NCBI GenBank assembly: GCA_964023275.1
Contig: OZ029913.1
Coordinates: 38,661,257-38,725,256 of the forward strand
Reading direction: 5' to 3'
DNA: 64,000 bases
Origin: Norana najaformis
Lineage: Eukaryota > Annelida > Clitellata > Crassiclitellata > Hormogastridae
Shown here: piece by piece, positions 58,521 through 64,000 of the stretch
How positions within the stretch are numbered: the stretch's first letter is position 1
How the letters are laid out: every line of letters begins with the position of its first letter
Notes under the pieces: model-generated
What the model was told of the DNA's origin: nothing
The model's database searches: none
Seen by the model: only the letters and a program-made list of their open reading frames with translations
Made by a program: the position numbers and the translations under genes

Positions 58521-59940
58521 GTTTCGGTCAGATTGACCCAGTATACAATGGCCTACTACCAACATTCTTTTCCTCAGCCATGAATCAAGTCACAGGAGCG
58601 CTGCTAACCTTGAGTTCACCTTGACCTTGTCCCACCGGATGCAACGGCCTCTCGTCTCCACCTCTCACGGTCGTCTCACAGCAAACGAAATTTGGACGAG
58701 ACCATTCGATTTATCTCCTGCTCCGTCGGGGGTTGTCCACATCATCCAAAGATAATTCCATTACTTTTTTCCTCCTTTCTCCGCTCCTCGGACCTTCAGT
58801 CTCTTCTTCACATTCATGCTATTTCTTCATCATTGGTACTGATTGCATTGGACACTTGCAATCCGGTTATTCTATAAATAGACCCTAGTACGCGATCTTT
58901 GACGTGTTGGTGCTGTCAGAATATGGACTGCTATAAAATTAGTAACTGCACATAAACTACGGTTGACGTGACTGCAAATGCGTTGAGAGTGGGCGAGGCT
59001 TTTGCGGATCCTGCACTATTTTGGGAGGGGACAAGCAAAGAAGATTGTGCTATATGTAGCTATATATAACTGACAACCTTTTTAAAAATTTATCGGCACC
59101 TTAGACAACCGTTTCTAGTTTCCGAAACGTACACGCACCACTGGTCACAAGTTCAAATCTATCCAAAAGTCCATGCGATGGACTTTCGCATATTTGTAAG
59201 TCGACACAAACGTTTTAACCCGAGATGCTATTAAAAAATCTGTTACATCTTAACGCCTTTGTGACGTTCTCGAAAGGCACTTTTCATAGATAACCAGATA
59301 CGTACAAATGTACAAACATCTGTACACACATACTTACACACATACATGCATACATATATACATAAAACATACATACATACATGCATGCATGCATAAAGGC
59401 AAGTGGGCTACCTGTCGCCACCTGTCGCTCGCTCAGTCAGCTTGCCGCGCAATGTATTGCCTTTTAGAGGCGAGATTAGAAGTTATGGCAAGCGCCTGAC
59501 TGAAATTTTCAGATGAATCGATTTACGAAGAACATTGCTATGATTAACATAGCGCTGCATAAATTGGTAAAATATCATCAAATTAATCATAAAACGTCCA
59601 TTGCTCCGTTGACGGTCACATTCGTATTGACCAGACGCAGAAGATGCATCGTCAGCCTCCATTTTCTGAAGCCGAGGAAGCATCCAAGCAGATAAATAAT
59701 GCACCGATCGCTGCTGTGGGGCAGGTCAGGCTGTCGTCGGGTACAGCAGCAGGAGGGAAGGAGAAGGCATCTCTCGGTGCGTTCCCGCGGAAAAGTGACC
59801 TTTTCCCGCGCTTCCGCCGCCACCATCGTCAGTCCAACCGCAGGACCCTAATCTGACTCCCCGATTCCCCTCTGTAATTCATTGTCCAGGTCTCCGCATC
59901 GTATGCAAGGGCATGAGCATCCGGGATTGGGCGAGGGGAG
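58521..59940. other. Intergenic region, no supported gene
   Basis: Contains an ACATACAT microsatellite at about 59315-59395. Nothing else was recognised. Confidence 0.4.
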
Positions 59941-60111
59941 CAGTGGCGGATTTAGCTATAGATGTGGGGGCGGTTCGCCCCCACCCACGAGCCCCTCTTG
60001 GTTATGTGCCGGCGTCCCTGAGACCAGGCCCGCGCATGGTGGACTGCCAGAATGTGATGCCCCTCTGGAAATGCTCTTCCCCTCACGCAAGCAATCCTGG
60101 AGCCGCTACTG
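59941..60111. mobile_element. hAT-like MITE, copy 2
   Basis: Begins CAGTGGCGGATTTAGC and ends with the reverse complement of CAGTAGCGGCTCCAGG. Flanks GAGGGGAG (59933-59940) and AGGGGGAG (60112-60119) fit a degraded 8-bp duplication. An internal hairpin GTGGGGGCG/CGCCCCCAC lies at about 59965-59985. About 100 bp match 29517-29620 inverted. Confidence 0.75.
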
Positions 60112-60235
60112 AGGGGGAGGACGGAGTGGAGTAGGTTCATAGATCAGCGACTGAAATTGAATGAGTTAAGTGGCCGAGGAACCTTAAGTCCTTTGCTCGG
60201 CGAAATTGAAATAACCATCGCAGATACTTACCTTA

Positions 60236-60420
60236 ACATACCTGCACTCATAATAGCCATAATAGATACTGTATTTTACCTTAACATACCTGCACTCATA
60301 ATATCAAGAAGTATCGACATATCTTAATTACCTTGCATCTTACTTTACCTTACTGCACTTATAATATCCAGAAGTACCGACATACCTTAATTACCTTGCA
60401 TCTTACTTTACCTTATCTTA
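60236..60420. repeat. Local tandem repeats of about 50-75 bp
   Basis: TACCTTAACATACCTGCACT is repeated, then TCTTAATTACCTTGCATCTT and ACTTTACCTTA are repeated with small changes. Confidence 0.8.
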
Positions 60421-60571
60421 TCGTGCCAAGGTTCGTACTTGCCTTTTGGAACCAAAAGTCTTATTTGCGGTATATCGTTTTGTCCGTAATTTAGTTTGTC
60501 CTTATAATTGTGCCATCGTAATTTTGTACCAGAACATACCAGGAAATCGCTATGTATAAGTATCAATCTTT

Positions 60572-60656
60572 TAGTAACTAATGAAACGTGGTTACGCAAA
60601 AAGAAAGGCGCTATACAAAAAGTAGGTAATCCAAAGGTATTCGAAATCCTAAAATA
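60572..60656 (+). repeat. Near-identical 80-bp repeat, copy 1
   Basis: AATGAAACGTGGTTACGCAA, AAAGAAAGGCGCTATACAAA, AAGTAGGTAATCCAAAGG and AATCCTAAAATA recur at 63158-63238 with only a few differences. GGCGCTATACAAA recalls an L2-type tail. Confidence 0.9.
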
Positions 60657-60849
60657 CGCCGAACAAGAAGATAATGGGTTTCTGGGTATTTTGGCTAATA
60701 TCGTCAGAGGTGGGATTAAGTGGCCGGATTCCGCCCTGCGCACAGAAGAAGAAACGTTGTATCTAGTTTTTTGGTCGAGATTTTGCAAAAAGATGGCGCG
60801 AATTAGCAGAAGGAAAGAGATACCGCGGAGCCTTTCCACCCTGAATTAA

Positions 60850-61741
60850 TTCTGATCTCGAAGGTTCAACTTGGTTGATAGAAACTGACAGCGAATCAAT
60901 CACGTCGAATGGAAATTAGAGCCAGTATTAAGATAAAACTACTTTGCTCTTTCTCGAGAGTGGGCAACCTTGATATTAGTCTCTGGGAAAGGCAGGCATT
61001 TATGTAGTCACACGGTAAGTGAGCAAAATAATGTGGCCAGAATGTCGTGACCTTTTGTGGTAATTAGATAAAACTGACTGGCAATTAATGCCAGACTAAA
61101 TTTTCTTTAAAACTACAGGAATACCGATTGGCATGAGCACAATTTAAATTGTTAGCATTCCTCTTCTGTTATCAAGCAATACTTTTAAGATTATAAATAT
61201 TCAGGTAGAGTATATATACAGCATGTATGAGACCAAGTGTGTATGTACCATAAATTTTTATGCACTGAATCTACATCAGAATATCTTCCTGGCAAATGCA
61301 TTTTAAAATATTGATTATAATTCAGGTTAGGGTCGTTTTAAGAAGATAGAGCAGCGAAATTAGTAGTACTAGTAACAATATTAATAACAACAACCACAGC
61401 AATAATAATGATAATAATAACAACAATGATGATGAGGACAATAACATAATATTGCTATTAAAATTAGCATTATATAAACAATGGTAGCAATAACAACAAA
61501 GATAATAATAGCAATAATGATGATGATAACAATTATATTACTATTGTGATGTTGGTAATGATGACGATGATGATAATGATAATAATTATTATTATTACTA
61601 TTACTATTATTATTATTATCATCATCATCATCATCATTATAATAATAATAATAATAATAATGATCATAATGATAATAATAAAATTATTATTATGATAATA
61701 TTATTATTATTACTGTTGCTATTACCATGTTATTATTATAT

Positions 61742-61784
<43 letters not shown>

Positions 61785-61789
61785 CTGTT
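60850..61789. repeat. Intergenic region with long AAT/ATG microsatellites
   Basis: 61370-61790 is a patchwork of AAT, ATT, GATGAT and ATC runs, including an ATC run at 61743-61784. No gene between 60850 and 61370. Confidence 0.8.
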
Positions 61790-62110
61790 AATGTACCACT
61801 CCACACCACTGGCATTTGATTGAGACTCTTGGCCCCATTAACAGCACTGGATTGGATCTTATTACGGACTTAGGCGCTGTCTTACTCAAACTTCCGGAGA
61901 TTAAAAAGAAACTTGTTATCTCTTTCAGCGCCTAGCTATAGCAATTCAGCGTTTCAATGCCGATGCCTTCAGTAGCACTTTTGCCATGCCCGAACTTGAC
62001 GAGTTGTAGCGGTTCCAGATGATTTATCATTTTCATTTTCTCCGGACATTTCTCAACCTGAGGGATTATATATACCTCGGGACACAAAATAATAATAATA
62101 ATAATAATAA
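61790..62110 (+). pseudogene. Family R retrotransposon, intact C-terminal end and 3'UTR
   Basis: IETLGPINSTGLDLITDLGA then, after one frameshift, FQRLAIAIQRFNADAFSSTF, AMPELDEL and a stop. The 3'UTR reads GTTCCAGATGATTTATC, TTCTCCGGACATTTCTC, CTGAGGGATTATATATACC and TCGGGACAC, then AATAATAATAAT. This is the best example of how the family ends. Confidence 0.8.
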
Positions 62111-62112
62111 CA

Positions 62113-62145
<33 letters not shown>

Positions 62146-62149
62146 CATT

Positions 62150-62235
62150 AAATAGCCATCCCAGAACAATGCAATCCCTAATTTTTGAAATCCTGAGGGA
62201 TCATAAGTACCTCGGGTAAAAAATAAAATAAATAT
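62150..62235 (+). mobile_element. Family R retrotransposon, extreme 3' end
   Basis: TTTGAAATCCTGAGGGATCA then TAAGTACCTCGGGTAAAAAA then TAAAATAAATATAATAATAT, matching the last 60 bp of the copy at 61790-62110. Confidence 0.65.
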
Positions 62236-63157
62236 AATAATATTATTATTGTTCTCATTATTATTATCATTGTTGTTGTCGTCGTCATTGTCTCAGTAGT
62301 TGAACTCTAGGATGGCCCGTTGATTAAGATGGAGCCTTATTTTCGATCTGTGCATAAATTGATGTTAACTCGACACTATCTTGTGGCTTTTGCCTTTTGC
62401 TTTCTGTCGTTGGTATCGTGTCGCTCTGAGTTGCTCCGATATTATCGCTCGGGCGCGCACACGACTTCTCAACCGTGGCCTCTTTCTCAGACCGCTAACA
62501 AGGCCAAGGGCAAATGCAGCATCTGTCACGCCACCAGACAGCTGCATCAGACGGACAACGTGGTTCAAAGGCAACGTGGTTTACAGGGAGAACCTCTGTT
62601 CCGGTTCGAATAGTCAGCACCTCTCTGTAATTACATGGTACGTTCCCACATGCTTAGTTTCCGTCCCTCTAGTTCACTCACAAATTGCATCATCCACTGC
62701 TCCCAACCCTTGCCCATTGCAGACTGCACCTGTTCTTCATCCTCCTCTTCTTCCTCTTCCTCCTGCCCCTATTCCACCTCCTCCTCCTCCTCCTCCTCCT
62801 CCTCCTCCTCCTCCTCCTCCTCCTCCTCCTCCTCCTCCTCCTCCTCCTCCTCCTCCTTGTAACATCGCCCAGTCTTGTCTCCATGGTTGTTAAATCAAAT
62901 ATATGCCAAGGGGCTTGTCCGGTAACCGTTTGATTATTAATTACTATAATTGATTGGATTGTTCTAGGCCCTCGCAGTGAGGGTAGTTGGGTCACACTTC
63001 TGTTTTGGGGTCTGTGTCCATGTTACCTCGAAGCAGAAGAGGTAAACGACACAACATATTCCACATTGCAGAGAAAAGGTTGAAGAGTTTTCAATTTGAG
63101 ATGGCGGCAGGTTTCCCTTTTCTAAGCCAGCTGATGGATCAGAGTCCATTCGGGCTC
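62236..63157. other. Region with CCT microsatellite, no supported gene
   Basis: A (CCT)27 run at 62777-62857 makes the polyproline end of a 170-codon frame (62381-62893). The frames around 62320-62640 have no recognisable domain. Confidence 0.5.
62777..62857. repeat. CCT trinucleotide microsatellite, 27 units
   Basis: 81 bp of uninterrupted CCT. Confidence 0.97.
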
Positions 63158-63238
63158 AGCTAATGAAACGTGGTTACGCAAAAAGAAAGGCGCTATACAA
63201 AAAGTAGATAATCCAAAGGTATCGTAATCCTAAAATGC
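63158..63238 (+). repeat. Near-identical 80-bp repeat, copy 2
   Basis: See the copy at 60572-60656. The two differ by one substitution and a few small gaps. Confidence 0.9.
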
Positions 63239-63249
63239 TATCATCTGTG

Positions 63250-64000
63250 ACCTGCCTCGCCAATTTGCTATTGGCAGGCATCTAAACCGAGCCTATACTC
63301 CAGCTTCTGTTTGAGGGCTCCCTGTTTACCCTGCGGAAAAACAGTAGGGGGTCAACGCTCCATCGCAGGCGGCTATTGGTAATGTCGACGTAACGTCCAT
63401 ACGTACAAATGCATCTGCTATAACCCGGCTATCAAACTACTTTGCTTTGTTGCAACTCGGTGTTGTTCGACGTTCCTTAGCAGATCTTTTGCTATGTTCT
63501 GTGCTGGTCAAACTGGATTTCTCAAACGCATTTTTAGTCCCAGTAATGAGTAGCACGCAAATGCTATCTGCTGTTTCTGACGCCATTCCACAGATTTATC
63601 CGTACTGCCATCTAACGTACAGTAGAAGTTCCATTCTGAAATAAGCAGATGTCTCAGTCACGTAACAAACCGATCCCCAGCAATGAATCCAATCGACCCT
63701 CTTCTCTTCTGCCTCTGCATTCAGCCAGTTTTGACACTTCGCTCTGCTCTCCACTGTGTATTTGATTTTCCAGACGACCTCACCCTGGGCGGAGATGTCC
63801 ATTTAAGAGGCAAAAGAAATGGACTTAAGCAGTACTGAATTTTGGTATGTGCGAAATAGTATCAAATTCCAAAAACTGTAGACCTTCCTTATCCTCTTGA
63901 TTGCTTAACGGTCGACGTTTTTGAAGAAACATGCCTTTTTGGGGTCCAGCTTTCCAAGGGTAGCGCACTCTTTCGCCCGCTTTGCAGTCTTGGTGCTCAA
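63250..64000 (+). pseudogene. Reverse-transcriptase relic, probably family R, running off the window
   Basis: LLQLGVVRRSLADLLLC, VLVKLDFSNAF and MLSAVSDAIPQIYPYCHLTY lie at 63440-63630. After a frameshift come DPLLFCLCIQPVL and VFDFPDDLTLGGDV (63690-63800), where FPDD stands in the place of the (F/Y)xDD active-site motif. The spacing from VKLDFSNAF to the DD motif is normal for a reverse transcriptase. The continuation lies beyond 64000. Confidence 0.7.

Noticed and set aside
60508-60849. 113-codon frame (VTNETWLRKKKG ... SRRKEIPRS)
   Set aside because: It includes the 80-bp repeat shared with 63158-63238 and no known domain.
62381-62893. 170-codon frame ending in polyproline
   Set aside because: The end is a CCT microsatellite and the rest has no domain or splice context.

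Overview
The window is nuclear DNA of an animal. Six protein genes have clear metazoan orthologues, all but one are split by GT-AG introns with matching phases, and the rest is AT-rich sequence full of LINE, SINE and DNA-transposon relics and simple repeats. The transposon mix (L2-type tails, tRNA-headed SINEs, piggyBac, hAT, and a non-LTR family whose C-terminus looks like a restriction-like endonuclease domain) suggests an invertebrate, most likely marine. I cannot fix the phylum from sequence alone.

Gene layout: TMEM98 (+, 5' exon(s) missing, 473-3079), MFSD5 (-, 21254-12390, 12 coding exons, complete), CNBP (+, 25452-27698, complete), a short-chain dehydrogenase of the RDH7/HSD17B6 type (-, 33339-30438, 4 coding exons), SF3A2 (+, 37919-44504, 7 coding exons) and ARPIN (-, 48298-47621, one coding exon). 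Strands alternate strictly, giving three convergent and two divergent pairs. These are unrelated cell functions (a MYRF-binding membrane protein, molybdate transport, a CCHC RNA-binding protein, steroid/retinoid metabolism, U2 snRNP, Arp2/3 inhibition), so I see no shared pathway or operon.

From 3.1 to 10.3 kb and in the other intergenic regions there are only repeats. Degraded LINEs of one general type lie at 10.3-12.3, 21.7-23.0 and 28.35-29.7 kb. The last is interrupted by a SINE and a hAT-like MITE, both with target-site duplications. From 48.7 kb to the end no gene is supported: there are hAT and piggyBac relics, a degenerate 230-270-bp tandem array, a 730-bp polypyrimidine tract, MITEs, microsatellites and several pieces of one non-LTR family.

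The best leads are: (1) this non-LTR family, recognisable in at least seven fragments (12.6-13.1, 31.7-32.0, 56.4-57.3, 61.8-62.2 and 63.25-64.0 kb) that share a C-terminal domain, a short coding end before the stop and an AAT-rich tail; (2) repeated small tandem duplications of exon edges in MFSD5, including an array of decoy 5' splice sites; (3) foldback MITEs, one framed by a long direct repeat; (4) a perfect nine-copy 35-bp minisatellite grown inside a LINE reading frame. I found no clearly novel multi-gene system.
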